64,000 nucleotides of DNA from an uncultured Alphaproteobacteria bacterium (GTDB lineage Bacteria; Pseudomonadota; Alphaproteobacteria; HIMB59; GCA-002718135): NCBI GenBank assembly GCA_902587565.1, contig CACILT010000003.1:95534-159533 (forward strand). The letters are read 5' to 3'. Made by a program: the position numbers and the translations under genes. This document shows positions 8,433 to 16,867 of this stretch, piece by piece. How positions within the stretch are numbered: position 1 is the first letter of the stretch; every line of letters begins with the position of its first letter. The notes below the pieces were generated by a model that was given only the letters and a program-made list of their open reading frames with translations, had not been told where the DNA came from and ran no database searches.

Positions 8433-10277
8433 TTATACACCTTTACGTTGTTTATTTTTACCTTCTAAAAATTCTTTAATTGCTGCTTTATTACCTTCCG
8501 TTTTCTCAACTTCAAGTGTTGGACTTTCCCAAAAAGCCGTACCTTCCAACCATTCATAACCATGTGTTTTTATCGAAATAACATAGGTTTTCTCTGATTC
8601 TTTTGCTCTTTTAAACGCTGCTTCAAGCTCAGAAATAGATTTGACAGTTTCACCATTTGCCCCCATACTTTTTGCATGAGCTTCAAAATCAACAAACTGT
8701 ACATTTGTAGCTCTTGCTGCATTTAAATTACAAAGATATTCTTTTCCACCTTTTGCTAGTTGCAATCTATTAATGACCATGTGACCACCATTATCACAAA
8801 TAACAATAATTAATTTTTTATCATATAAAACGGAACTATAGATATCGCTATTTTGTAATAGATATGAACCATCTCCTACAAATACAATTACATCTTGATT
8901 GGGTTTTGCCATTTTGATTCCTAGCGCACCAGATATTTCGTAACTCATGCAACTAAATCCCCATTCAGTTTCAAAAGTGTTTAATTCTTTAGGTTTCCAT
9001 ATTTGCACTACTTCCCCAACTAGTCCTCCTGCTGCAGTTACTACAATATCTGATGGGTCTGAATTTCTATAAACGGCACCTACGGCATGAGCATAAGATG
9101 GTAATTCCTGATTAGTTGGTCCACTCTCTTTAGCAACATATTCATCCCACTTATTTCTTTCCTCTATTGAACGCTGATACCAAACATCAGGTGCCTTCCA
9201 ATCTCCAAGAACTTTAGATAATTCTTGAAGTCCAATTTTTGCATCACTCACAACAGGAGTTGCACGATGTTTAGTAGTATCAAATCTCGAAGTGTTTATT
9301 GATACGAGTTGAAAATTTTCATTTTCAAAATTAGTCCATGAGCCCGTTGTAAAATCACCCAATTTAGTACCTACTGCTAATGCTAGATCTGTATCAGTGG
9401 CAAGATTATTTGATGAGCCTTCTCCAAGACAACCTATAGCACTTATATAGTAAGGATCATCTTTATTCATGCATCCAATACCCATTACGGTTGCGGTTAC
9501 AGGAATATTATGTTTTTTTGCAAAAGCAGAAATTTCCTCTTCAGCTTCTGAATATAAAACACCACCTCCAGATATAATTATGGGTTGTTTAGAATTTTTT
9601 AATTTATCCGCAGCTTTTTGTATTTGATTTGGATCGGGATGAATTCTTCTTATTTCATGAATTCTTTCTTCAAAAAAGATTTCAGGATAATCATACGCTT
9701 CTCCTTGAACATCTTGTGACATTGAAATAACTGCAGGTCCACAATCAGCTGGATCAAGCATCATACTTATAGCTTGTGGTAGAGATGTTAAAATTTGCTC
9801 TGGTCTTGTAATTCTATCAAAGTATTTTGACACTGATTTAAATGAATCATTTTGCGTTTCAGTTGGAGAATTGAAATTTTCAACTTGTTGTAAAACTGGA
9901 TCGGGGAAACGGCTAGAAAATGTATCGCCGGGTAAAAGTAAGATAGGCAATCTGTTACTTAATGCGACGGCTGCTGCAGTAACCATATTAGTTGAACCAG
10001 GCCCCACTGAGGATGTGGCTATAAATATTTGTTTTCTTCGTTTCGCACGTGAGTATGCAATTCCAGTTAGTGCCATATTTTGCTCATGATGCCCTCTGTA
10101 TCCTGGAAGTTCATCTTGAAGTTCTTCCATAGCTTGACCAATGCAAGCAACATTACCATGACCATAAATTCCAAATGCACCAGGAAATAAAGGTTCTTTT
10201 TTTCCATCGATTACAATTTTTTGTACTGTTAAAAATTTAATTAAAGCATGTGAACATGACATTCTAACTGTTTTCAT
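8433..10277 (-). CDS. iolD: IolD-like ThDP-dependent 3D-(3,5/4)-trihydroxycyclohexane-1,2-dione hydrolase
   Basis: A 614-residue thiamine-diphosphate enzyme. Segments diagnostic of IolD rather than acetolactate synthase include FGIYGHGNVACIGQA near residue 35, GPGSTNMVTAAAVALSNRLP near residue 93, LLPGDTFSSRFPDPVLQQ near residue 114 and YFDRITRPEQ near residue 150. The C-terminal ThDP-binding block is VFVGDGSYLL. IolD opens the ring of the trione formed in myo-inositol breakdown. It leads the operon that continues into the dehydrogenase and the CUT2 importer, with a GAGGA ribosome-binding site. No iolB, iolC or iolE is in the window, so the full inositol route is not demonstrated and a related cyclic dione could be the substrate. 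Confidence 0.82.
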   Translation of the reverse strand: MKTVRMSCSHALIKFLTVQKIVIDGKKEPLFPGAFGIYGHGNVACIGQAMEELQDELPGYRGHHEQNMALTGIAYSRAKRRKQIFIATSSVGPGSTNMVTAAAVALSNRLPILLLPGDTFSSRFPDPVLQQVENFNSPTETQNDSFKSVSKYFDRITRPEQILTSLPQAISMMLDPADCGPAVISMSQDVQGEAYDYPEIFFEERIHEIRRIHPDPNQIQKAADKLKNSKQPIIISGGGVLYSEAEEEISAFAKKHNIPVTATVMGIGCMNKDDPYYISAIGCLGEGSSNNLATDTDLALAVGTKLGDFTTGSWTNFENENFQLVSINTSRFDTTKHRATPVVSDAKIGLQELSKVLGDWKAPDVWYQRSIEERNKWDEYVAKESGPTNQELPSYAHAVGAVYRNSDPSDIVVTAAGGLVGEVVQIWKPKELNTFETEWGFSCMSYEISGALGIKMAKPNQDVIVFVGDGSYLLQNSDIYSSVLYDKKLIIVICDNGGHMVINRLQLAKGGKEYLCNLNAARATNVQFVDFEAHAKSMGANGETVKSISELEAAFKRAKESEKTYVISIKTHGYEWLEGTAFWESPTLEVEKTEGNKAAIKEFLEGKNKQRKGV

Positions 10278-10377
10278 AGGTTCCTCTCACAAATTAGATA
10301 GATATTATTATATTAAAAAAATAATTTAAAGGGTTAAACAATTTATTTTTGTTATATTTTAGAATATAAAATTATTC

Positions 10378-11343
10378 ATGAAAATAGGAATTGTTCAAGA
10401 AATTCACCCAAAAGGTTACGACGTACTTAAAAGAAATAATTTAGATTACTTTGTTATCAATAACACTGAAGAAAGTCATTTAACAGAAAAATTAGCAGAT
10501 GTTGATGGCATAATTGTCAGAACAGCAGATATTAATAAAAAAATTTTATCAAAAGCTAAAAATTTAAAGATTTTATCTAGGCATGGTGTTGGATATGACA
10601 ATGTTGATACAGAGTTTTTAAATACAAATAAAATAGCTTTAGCTATAACGGGAAGCGCCAATGCCACTAGTGTTGCAGAACATGTAATGACAATGATGCT
10701 TTGCCTTACTAAAAATATTTTTGAGTCAGATAAACTAGTTAAATCAAATAAATTTCAGGATAAAGGTAATCTCCCAAATTTTTTTGAACTGTATAAAAAA
10801 AATATATTAATATTAGGTTTTGGCAGAATAGGCAAAGCATTAGCAAAAAGATGTATGGGTTTTGAAATGAATATTTATGTTCACGATCCTTTTGTTTCAA
10901 AAGAGGATATTGCTAAACAGAACTGTATACCTATTGATAAGGAAGAGGGATTCAAAATTGCAGATTATATAAGTATCCACTTACCTTTGAATTCCCATAC
11001 TAAAGATTTAATTTCTTTTGAACAATTTAATATTTTCAAATCAAATTTAATTTTAATTAATACAGCAAGAGGGGGTATTATTAATGAGGAAGCATTATAC
11101 AAAGCTCTAAAAAATAAAAAAATTTTTGGTGCTGGAATAGACGTATTTGAAAAAGAACCTCCTATTGAAAATCATAAATTATTTACTTTAAAGAATACAT
11201 TGTTAACACCTCATAATGCAGCTTTGACTTTAGAATGTAGAAAAAGAATGTCCGTAGAGTCATGCGAAAATGTTGTTAATTTTCTTACAGAAAGTAAAAA
11301 TTTAAATGAAGGTAATATTATTAATTTAAATATTATAAATTAA
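10378..11343 (+). CDS. D-2-hydroxyacid dehydrogenase (phosphoglycerate-dehydrogenase-like)
   Basis: A 321-residue NAD-dependent dehydrogenase with the nucleotide motif GFGRIGKAL near residue 143 and catalytic Arg (INTARGG near 229), Glu (FEKEPP near 259) and His (LTPHNAA near 280). It resembles the catalytic core of SerA but lacks the C-terminal regulatory domain, so it more likely acts on a sugar-derived 2-hydroxyacid. It is divergent from the IolD-like gene, with 100 bases between them that must hold both promoters. Its stop codon overlaps the stop of the opposite Rieske-like gene by 4 nt. Confidence 0.82.
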   Translation: MKIGIVQEIHPKGYDVLKRNNLDYFVINNTEESHLTEKLADVDGIIVRTADINKKILSKAKNLKILSRHGVGYDNVDTEFLNTNKIALAITGSANATSVAEHVMTMMLCLTKNIFESDKLVKSNKFQDKGNLPNFFELYKKNILILGFGRIGKALAKRCMGFEMNIYVHDPFVSKEDIAKQNCIPIDKEEGFKIADYISIHLPLNSHTKDLISFEQFNIFKSNLILINTARGGIINEEALYKALKNKKIFGAGIDVFEKEPPIENHKLFTLKNTLLTPHNAALTLECRKRMSVESCENVVNFLTESKNLNEGNIINLNIIN

Positions 11344-11660
11344 ATATTTAGATAAAGATTTCCATCTTCTTCTGTTACTTCAAAAACTTTTAATGGGACT
11401 TGATCTAAATCAGAGATGGAATCTCCAGAAACTATACTAAATTTATTACCACAAGTGGGACACTCTAGTTCTTCGCCTTCAATATTAGATTCACTTAATA
11501 AAGTTTTTTCAGCACATGGACAATTTCCTTCAGTTGCAAAGAAACCAGATTCAAGTCTATAAATTGCGTAGTTTATATCTTCGTATTCAAAGTTTTCTAC
11601 AGAACCAATATCGATATCATCGACTTCACCTATTAAGATTGGTTCTACTTCATCATTCAT
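11340..11660 (-). CDS. Rieske-like small protein with four cysteines in the cluster positions
   Basis: A 106-residue acidic protein whose sequence follows the Rieske ferredoxin pattern. In canonical Rieske domains the cluster ligands are Cys-x-His and Cys-x-x-His. Here the corresponding positions are Cys47-Pro-Cys49 and Cys67-Pro-Thr-Cys70, followed by the usual Gly-x-x-Phe. Both histidine ligands therefore appear to be replaced by cysteine. It may bind an all-cysteine [2Fe-2S] cluster or a single metal and carry electrons. It lies 60 nt downstream of the FMN-dependent lactate dehydrogenase gene, a possible partner. The fold and metal are inferred from motif spacing only. Confidence 0.6.
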   Translation of the reverse strand: MNDEVEPILIGEVDDIDIGSVENFEYEDINYAIYRLESGFFATEGNCPCAEKTLLSESNIEGEELECPTCGNKFSIVSGDSISDLDQVPLKVFEVTEEDGNLYLNI

Positions 11661-11720
11661 AAAAAAATTGTAGAATAAAATTGAATTAGAATAAATATTT
11701 TTTTTTAAATATTTGCTGAA

Positions 11721-12875
11721 TTATCTGAATTTTAGATTTTTTCTTGTTAGTTCTTTTACGTTAGAAACTCCCATTAATTTCATATCTCGTTCAATTTCAT
11801 TGCGTAAATTTGATAAGCTTTTTTCAACTCCTTTTTGACCTCCAGCAGCAAGAGCGTATAAGTACATTCTCCCACCTGAACATGCTTTTGCACCAAGAGA
11901 TAGAGCTTTTAATACATGTGTTCCCCTTCTAATACCTCCCTCACAAATTACATCAATTTTATCTCCAACTGCATCGACTATTTCAGCTAATTGATCAAAG
12001 GGAGATCGGGAACCATCAAGCTGTCTACCACCGTGATTAGAAACCATTATTGCTGAAGCACCAACATCAACAGCTTTCTTTGCGTCATCTACTGACATTA
12101 CACCTTTGATTGCAAATTGACGACCCCACTCTTTATTAATATTTTCAACATCTTTCCAACTCATAGAATTATCAAGCATTTTAGTAAAATAGTCTCCTAT
12201 AGTGGTCATAACGGTAGTACCCTCACTAATGTGATCCTTCAAATTACTCAATTCCCATTTAGGTTTTGTAAAATAATCTACAGCCCATTTTGGGTGTAAC
12301 ATAAAACTTAGAACACTATTAAGTTTGAGTTTCATTGGAATAGTGAAGCCGGTATACAAATCTCTTTCACGGTTTCCTCCTACCGCTGTATCAACAGTAA
12401 CAGCCATTGCTTCAAAATTAGATTCTTTACATCTTTCAATTAAAGCTTTGTTTAGCCCCTTGTCCTTGTGAACATAAAGCTGAAAAAGTTTTGGGGTTTT
12501 TACCAAATTAGATATCTCTTCAATACTTGCTGTCCCCAAAGAAGAAATTCCAAACATAGTTCCAAATTTTTCAGCAGCTTTTGCAACACCTATTTCTCCT
12601 TCGTGATGAAACAATCTTTGAAGAGCAGTTGGTGCGCAGTACAAAGGCATATCTAATTTTTGTCCCATTACCGTAGTTGACATATCTACTTTATCAACTC
12701 CACTTAGAACGTTTGGAATTAAATCACATTGTTCATATGCATCAGTATTTCTTTTGTATGTAATTTCATCATCAGCAGCACCATCAATATAATGAAAGAT
12801 AGGATTGGGAAGTCGTTTCTTTGCTAAATTCCTAAAATCTTTGACATTATGACAGTTATTGACGCTTCCAAACAT
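11721..12875 (-). CDS. lldD: FMN-dependent L-lactate (alpha-hydroxyacid) dehydrogenase
   Basis: A 384-residue protein of the FMN-dependent alpha-hydroxyacid dehydrogenase family. The N-terminal FHYIDGAADDE block and the active-site SNHGGRQLDGS block (His base near residue 280) are both present, and its length matches LldD. It oxidises L-lactate to pyruvate and passes electrons to the respiratory chain. The gene follows the diketo-acid hydrolase with a 1-nt overlap. That hydrolase should release pyruvate and L-lactate from 2,4-diketo-3-deoxy-L-fuconate, so LldD is the logical last step of the L-fucose pathway. Other (S)-2-hydroxyacids cannot be excluded. Confidence 0.85.
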   Translation of the reverse strand: MFGSVNNCHNVKDFRNLAKKRLPNPIFHYIDGAADDEITYKRNTDAYEQCDLIPNVLSGVDKVDMSTTVMGQKLDMPLYCAPTALQRLFHHEGEIGVAKAAEKFGTMFGISSLGTASIEEISNLVKTPKLFQLYVHKDKGLNKALIERCKESNFEAMAVTVDTAVGGNRERDLYTGFTIPMKLKLNSVLSFMLHPKWAVDYFTKPKWELSNLKDHISEGTTVMTTIGDYFTKMLDNSMSWKDVENINKEWGRQFAIKGVMSVDDAKKAVDVGASAIMVSNHGGRQLDGSRSPFDQLAEIVDAVGDKIDVICEGGIRRGTHVLKALSLGAKACSGGRMYLYALAAGGQKGVEKSLSNLRNEIERDMKLMGVSNVKELTRKNLKFR

Positions 12876-13723
12876 TATGCCTGAATTGTTTTTTGTGTTT
12901 GTTCTCCTAAGCCCTCAATTCCTAATTTCATTACATCACCAGCCTTTAAAAATACTTGGGGCTTCATTCCCATGCCAACACCAGGGGGTGTTCCTGTAGA
13001 AATAATATCCCCTGGCTGTAATGACATAAATTGGCTTAGATAACTTATTAAGAAGTTTACACCGTAAACCATTGTGCTAGTTGAACCATCTTGCATTGTT
13101 TTACCATTAACCTCTAGCCACATCTTTAAATTTTGGGGATCAGGCACCTCATCTGTTGTTACTAAGTAAGGTCCAATGGGCCCAAACGTATCACATGATT
13201 TACCTTTGACCCATTGACCCGAATGTTCAATTTGAAATTCTCTTTCACTAAGATCGTTTATGACACAATATCCAGCTATATGTGCTTGTGACTCACTCTC
13301 GGAAATATATTTTGCTTCTTTTCCTATAACAACTCCAAGTTCAACTTCCCAATCAGACTTTACAGATTTCTTTGGGATTTCTACATCATCATTTGGACCA
13401 ATTACAGCGCTTGTTGCTTTTGCAAATATAATTGGTTCAGGTGGCACTTTTTGTCCTGTTTCTTCAGCATGATCAGAATAGTTTAGACCAATACAAATAA
13501 ATTTACCTATACTTTCTTTACAAACACAAGGTGCAATACCGTCATGACTTGCAACTATGGGTAAAGATTCAAGGTCAGCTTTTTTTACTTCATTAAGCTT
13601 ATCGATAGTTATATTTTTGTTATCCCAATCTTTTACTAAAGAAGAAGCATCACGAACTTGCCCCTGTGTATCTAATATCCCTGGTTTTACTTCTTTACCA
13701 ATTCTGTATCTTAAAGTTTTCAT
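12875..13723 (-). CDS. Fumarylacetoacetate hydrolase-family 2,4-diketo-3-deoxy-L-fuconate hydrolase
   Basis: A 282-residue FAH-superfamily enzyme. It contains the family segments FICIGLNYSDHAEETGQ near residue 75, the metal-binding E-x-E in DWEVELGVVIG near residue 125 and the late block GDIISTGTPPGVGMG. In the oxidative L-fucose and L-rhamnose pathways this family cleaves 2,4-diketo-3-deoxy-aldonates into pyruvate and L-lactate. It sits between the keto-deoxy-fuconate dehydrogenase and L-lactate dehydrogenase genes, exactly where that step is expected. I chose the ATG at 13723, which overlaps the upstream stop codon (TAATG), over an ATG four codons earlier. Confidence 0.82.
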   Translation of the reverse strand: MKTLRYRIGKEVKPGILDTQGQVRDASSLVKDWDNKNITIDKLNEVKKADLESLPIVASHDGIAPCVCKESIGKFICIGLNYSDHAEETGQKVPPEPIIFAKATSAVIGPNDDVEIPKKSVKSDWEVELGVVIGKEAKYISESESQAHIAGYCVINDLSEREFQIEHSGQWVKGKSCDTFGPIGPYLVTTDEVPDPQNLKMWLEVNGKTMQDGSTSTMVYGVNFLISYLSQFMSLQPGDIISTGTPPGVGMGMKPQVFLKAGDVMKLGIEGLGEQTQKTIQA

Positions 13724-14460
13724 TATAAAGTCCATCCTCCATCTATTAAATTTAGTGTTCCTGTTACAAAGTCTGATTCATCACTTGCTAAATAAGTTGC
13801 AAGTGAAGCAATTTCTTCAGGTTGCGCCAATCTACCCATAGCTTGTCTGGCAATAAAATCCTCTCGAGCTTTTTTTGGATCATCGGCCATGTTTACTCTA
13901 CCTTCCCATGAAGGTGTTTCCACAGTTCCAGGGAGTATTGCATTACAGCGTATTCCATTTTTAACATAATCTGCGGCAAGAGCTTTAACAAATCCATTTA
14001 GCGCAGCTTTTGTTGTACCATAAATAAATCTGTTAGGTGCTCCTTTTACATTTGAGGCAGCAGAAGATACAATTATTATATTTCCTTTTCCTTGATCCAA
14101 CATTTTAGGTAATAAATTGTAACTCATTAAATAAGCTGAAAATACATTTACATTAATCGATCGATAAAATTCTGTTTCATCACATTGCAATAATGTTCCG
14201 TGATGAACAAAACCTACAGCATGAAAAAGAACGTCAACAACGTCAATAGTGGAACAAAATTCTTCAACTGCATTTTTATCTGTTGCATCTAGTTTTTGAG
14301 TTTTTATTGAATTATTTTCTTTATTTAATTCAACTAGTTTTTCTTCATTAATATCGGTTGCAATGATAGAAGCACCTTCGTTAGCAAATTTAAGTGCTGT
14401 TGCTCTACCTATACCTTGTGCTGCTGCAGTCACTATTATTTTTTTATCTTTTAATCTCAT
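13723..14460 (-). CDS. SDR-family 2-keto-3-deoxy-L-fuconate dehydrogenase
   Basis: A 245-residue classical short-chain dehydrogenase. The cofactor motif is TAAAQGIGRA near residue 11. The active-site serine lies in IIVSSAAS and the catalytic YGTTK follows near residue 152. It most resembles dehydrogenases that oxidise 2-keto-3-deoxy-L-fuconate (or rhamnonate) to the 2,4-diketo acid with NAD. It overlaps L-fuconate dehydratase by 4 nt (ATGA) and the diketo-acid hydrolase by 1 nt, so the three consecutive steps are translationally coupled. The substrate assignment relies on this context. Confidence 0.82.
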   Translation of the reverse strand: MRLKDKKIIVTAAAQGIGRATALKFANEGASIIATDINEEKLVELNKENNSIKTQKLDATDKNAVEEFCSTIDVVDVLFHAVGFVHHGTLLQCDETEFYRSINVNVFSAYLMSYNLLPKMLDQGKGNIIIVSSAASNVKGAPNRFIYGTTKAALNGFVKALAADYVKNGIRCNAILPGTVETPSWEGRVNMADDPKKAREDFIARQAMGRLAQPEEIASLATYLASDESDFVTGTLNLIDGGWTL

Positions 14461-15758
14461 ATGTTATTCTTCCAATAATCGCCGTTAGGAAATGAAAACT
14501 CATTAACAGACTTTTCTTTCATTTCAATAGAATATCCATGATCAAGTGGTGGCATATAATTTCCATTTTCAATCCTGCATGGATATATAAAGTGTTCATG
14601 CAAACTGTCTTGATATTCTACTACCTTGTCATTTTTAGAACCGTTAATCAAAACATAGTCAATCATACATAAGTGCTGAACATACTCGCAGAGACCAACG
14701 CCACCTGCATGTGGAAAAACAGGCACGTTAAATTTATGTGCCATTAATAGAACTGTTATTATTTCATTAATACTACCCAGTCGACAACTATCAATTTGAC
14801 AAATGTTCATTGCACCGGATTCAAGAAACTGTTTAAACATAATACGACCTCCACATGCCTCTCCTGTTGCAAGTCTTACATCTCCTACTGCTTTCTTGAT
14901 TTTGGCAAAACCCATTACATCATCTGGGCTTGTAGGTTCTTCTACAAAAAATAAATCAAATTTTTTGTATGCATTAATATGTTTAATCGATTGTTCCACG
15001 TTCCATTGTTGGTTTGCATCCACCATAATAAAACAATCATCACCAATTGTTTTTCTAATTAACTCAAGTCTTTTTACATCTGCTTCTAGATCTAAGCCCA
15101 CTTTGATTTTAAAATGTTTCCAACCTTGTGCCATATAATCTTTGCATAGTTGGATTATTTTTTCATCTGAATACCCAAGCCAACCTGCAGCAGTTGTGTA
15201 AGATGGATATCCTTCTTGCAAAACTGTATCGATACGTTTTTGTTTATCATTTTGATTGTTTGTCAAGATCGATAACGCTTCCTCTGGGGTTAAAACATCT
15301 TCAATATATTTAAATGTTAACCAACTAACTATTTTTTCAGGCTCACTTTCTACAACAAACTGCCACAAAGGTTTTTTATGCTTCTTAGCAATTAAATCCC
15401 ATAAACAATTAAAGATTGCTGATACAGCCATATGGACAACTCCTTTTTCAGGACCTAACCAACGTAGTTGACTATGATCAACACACCTGAACCAGAGCTT
15501 ACCAATATTATTTTCTAAATCATTTAAGTCCATATTTTCAAAAATTGGAAAAAAATGTTTTATACATTCAGCAACAATGTCATTTCCTTTACCAATCGTG
15601 AATGCAATACCATATCCTTTTAACTCTGATTGATCAGTAAAAGCTGTCACATACGTTGCTGAATAATCAGGATCTGTATGAATGGCATCTGACCCTGTTA
15701 AATCTTTTGAAGTAGGAAATCTGACATCTTGAACACTAAATTTAGTAATCTTTGTCAT
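14457..15758 (-). CDS. fucD: L-fuconate dehydratase
   Basis: A 433-residue enolase-superfamily enzyme whose length and N-terminus (VQDVRFPTSKDLTGSDAIH) match L-fuconate dehydratases and their eukaryotic ENOSF1 relatives. Metal ligands are the Asp in MVDANQQW, the Glu in FVEEPTS and the Glu in ATGEACGG. The catalytic lysine pair is in HFKIKVG and the general-acid/base His in VFPHAGG. It removes water from L-fuconate to give 2-keto-3-deoxy-L-fuconate. It lies just upstream of the dehydrogenase for its product and downstream of a second enolase-superfamily gene, separated by only 2 nt. Confidence 0.88.
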   Translation of the reverse strand: MTKITKFSVQDVRFPTSKDLTGSDAIHTDPDYSATYVTAFTDQSELKGYGIAFTIGKGNDIVAECIKHFFPIFENMDLNDLENNIGKLWFRCVDHSQLRWLGPEKGVVHMAVSAIFNCLWDLIAKKHKKPLWQFVVESEPEKIVSWLTFKYIEDVLTPEEALSILTNNQNDKQKRIDTVLQEGYPSYTTAAGWLGYSDEKIIQLCKDYMAQGWKHFKIKVGLDLEADVKRLELIRKTIGDDCFIMVDANQQWNVEQSIKHINAYKKFDLFFVEEPTSPDDVMGFAKIKKAVGDVRLATGEACGGRIMFKQFLESGAMNICQIDSCRLGSINEIITVLLMAHKFNVPVFPHAGGVGLCEYVQHLCMIDYVLINGSKNDKVVEYQDSLHEHFIYPCRIENGNYMPPLDHGYSIEMKEKSVNEFSFPNGDYWKNNI

Positions 15759-15760
15759 TT

Positions 15761-16867
15761 TTAAATTTTTTTGAAAGTTGTATTATCTATAAAATCCCAA
15801 TTTAAATCAATACCAAGACCTGGCTTAGAAGGTAAATGGGCATAACCGTTTTCAACTTTGATAGAATCTTTTAAACCAAAATTAAAATATTCGTAAGGCA
15901 CAAGTACTTCAAAAAATTCAGAATTTTTTATAGCTGCGCAACAATGTAAATTAACTAATTCTAAAGGATGATAAATAGCTGTATGAATTTCACATTGAAC
16001 ACCAAAACTTTCTGCTAAGTGAGCCGTTTTCATTGTAGCGGTAATACCTCCACTCCAAGATGGATCTGCTCTCACCATGTCAACAACTCTTGTAGAGATA
16101 CATTCTGCAACACTGTAAGGATGTTTTGCAATAACTTCAGTTCCAATAATTGGAATATCTAATATTCTAGTTAACTCTCTTAAATTATGAAAATTTTCAT
16201 CAAATAAAGGTTCCTCGTACCAATAATAATTTAATTTTTCTAACTCTCTTCCAAAACGTAATGCTTGCTCAAATGTGTAAGGAGCAACTGGGTCACTCAT
16301 AAGTTTAAAATCATCACCTACAGCCTCGCGTACTTTTTTGTGAGCTTCTAAATCAAAATCATATTCTCCAGGAGGATGGAGTTTGTATGCTTTAAAGCCT
16401 CTCTTTTTATATTCTACAGCTTCTTTTGCATAAGCTTCAGGTGAATCTAAAACAAGTGAGCTTCCATAAATTGGAACCTTATCTCTATAAGCACCTAAAT
16501 ATTTATAAAGAGGTTGACCTGCTTGCAGAGATGAGAGAAGCCAACAATTAATATCAAATGGTCCATAGCTATAAATAGGTGCGTGATTCCACCATCTGTC
16601 TGCAGTTCTGTATTCATGCCAGTGTTGCTCACGATATAGCGGGTCTCTACCAATGAAAAAAGGTTTAAAGATTGAATTAGCAATTTCTCCTGCCATTTCT
16701 GCACCTCTGCCTGCAAACCCAAAAGTTGAGCTGGATAGATCTTCATCAGTGTGAAATGTGATAACTAAGAATTCTAAATCTGATTTTTTCCCATCTCTCA
16801 TTTCTGAATCTTTCATGACAGGCTCTTTGTGTCGACACATGCGAATTTCTATATCTTTAATTTTCAT
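15761..16867 (-). CDS. Mandelate racemase/muconate lactonizing enzyme-family protein, probable acid-sugar dehydratase
   Basis: A 368-residue enolase-superfamily member distinct from the fuconate dehydratase beside it. Likely metal ligands are the Asp in LMSDPVAP, the Glu in WYEEPLF and the Glu in IGTEVIA. A Lys-x-His motif (YKLHPPG) takes the place of the usual Lys-x-Lys, and a late His appears in CEIHTAIYHP with an Asp in RADPSWSGG. These features suggest dehydration or epimerisation of a sugar acid, substrate unknown. It overlaps the CoA-transferase gene by 4 nt. It could produce the acid that is then converted to a CoA ester, but this is inference. Confidence 0.8.
   Translation of the reverse strand: MKIKDIEIRMCRHKEPVMKDSEMRDGKKSDLEFLVITFHTDEDLSSSTFGFAGRGAEMAGEIANSIFKPFFIGRDPLYREQHWHEYRTADRWWNHAPIYSYGPFDINCWLLSSLQAGQPLYKYLGAYRDKVPIYGSSLVLDSPEAYAKEAVEYKKRGFKAYKLHPPGEYDFDLEAHKKVREAVGDDFKLMSDPVAPYTFEQALRFGRELEKLNYYWYEEPLFDENFHNLRELTRILDIPIIGTEVIAKHPYSVAECISTRVVDMVRADPSWSGGITATMKTAHLAESFGVQCEIHTAIYHPLELVNLHCCAAIKNSEFFEVLVPYEYFNFGLKDSIKVENGYAHLPSKPGLGIDLNWDFIDNTTFKKI

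Noticed and set aside
10378-11343. 3-phosphoglycerate dehydrogenase (serA) of serine synthesis
   Set aside because: The catalytic core matches the family, but the C-terminal regulatory part is missing and the neighbours are sugar genes, so only the family name was given.
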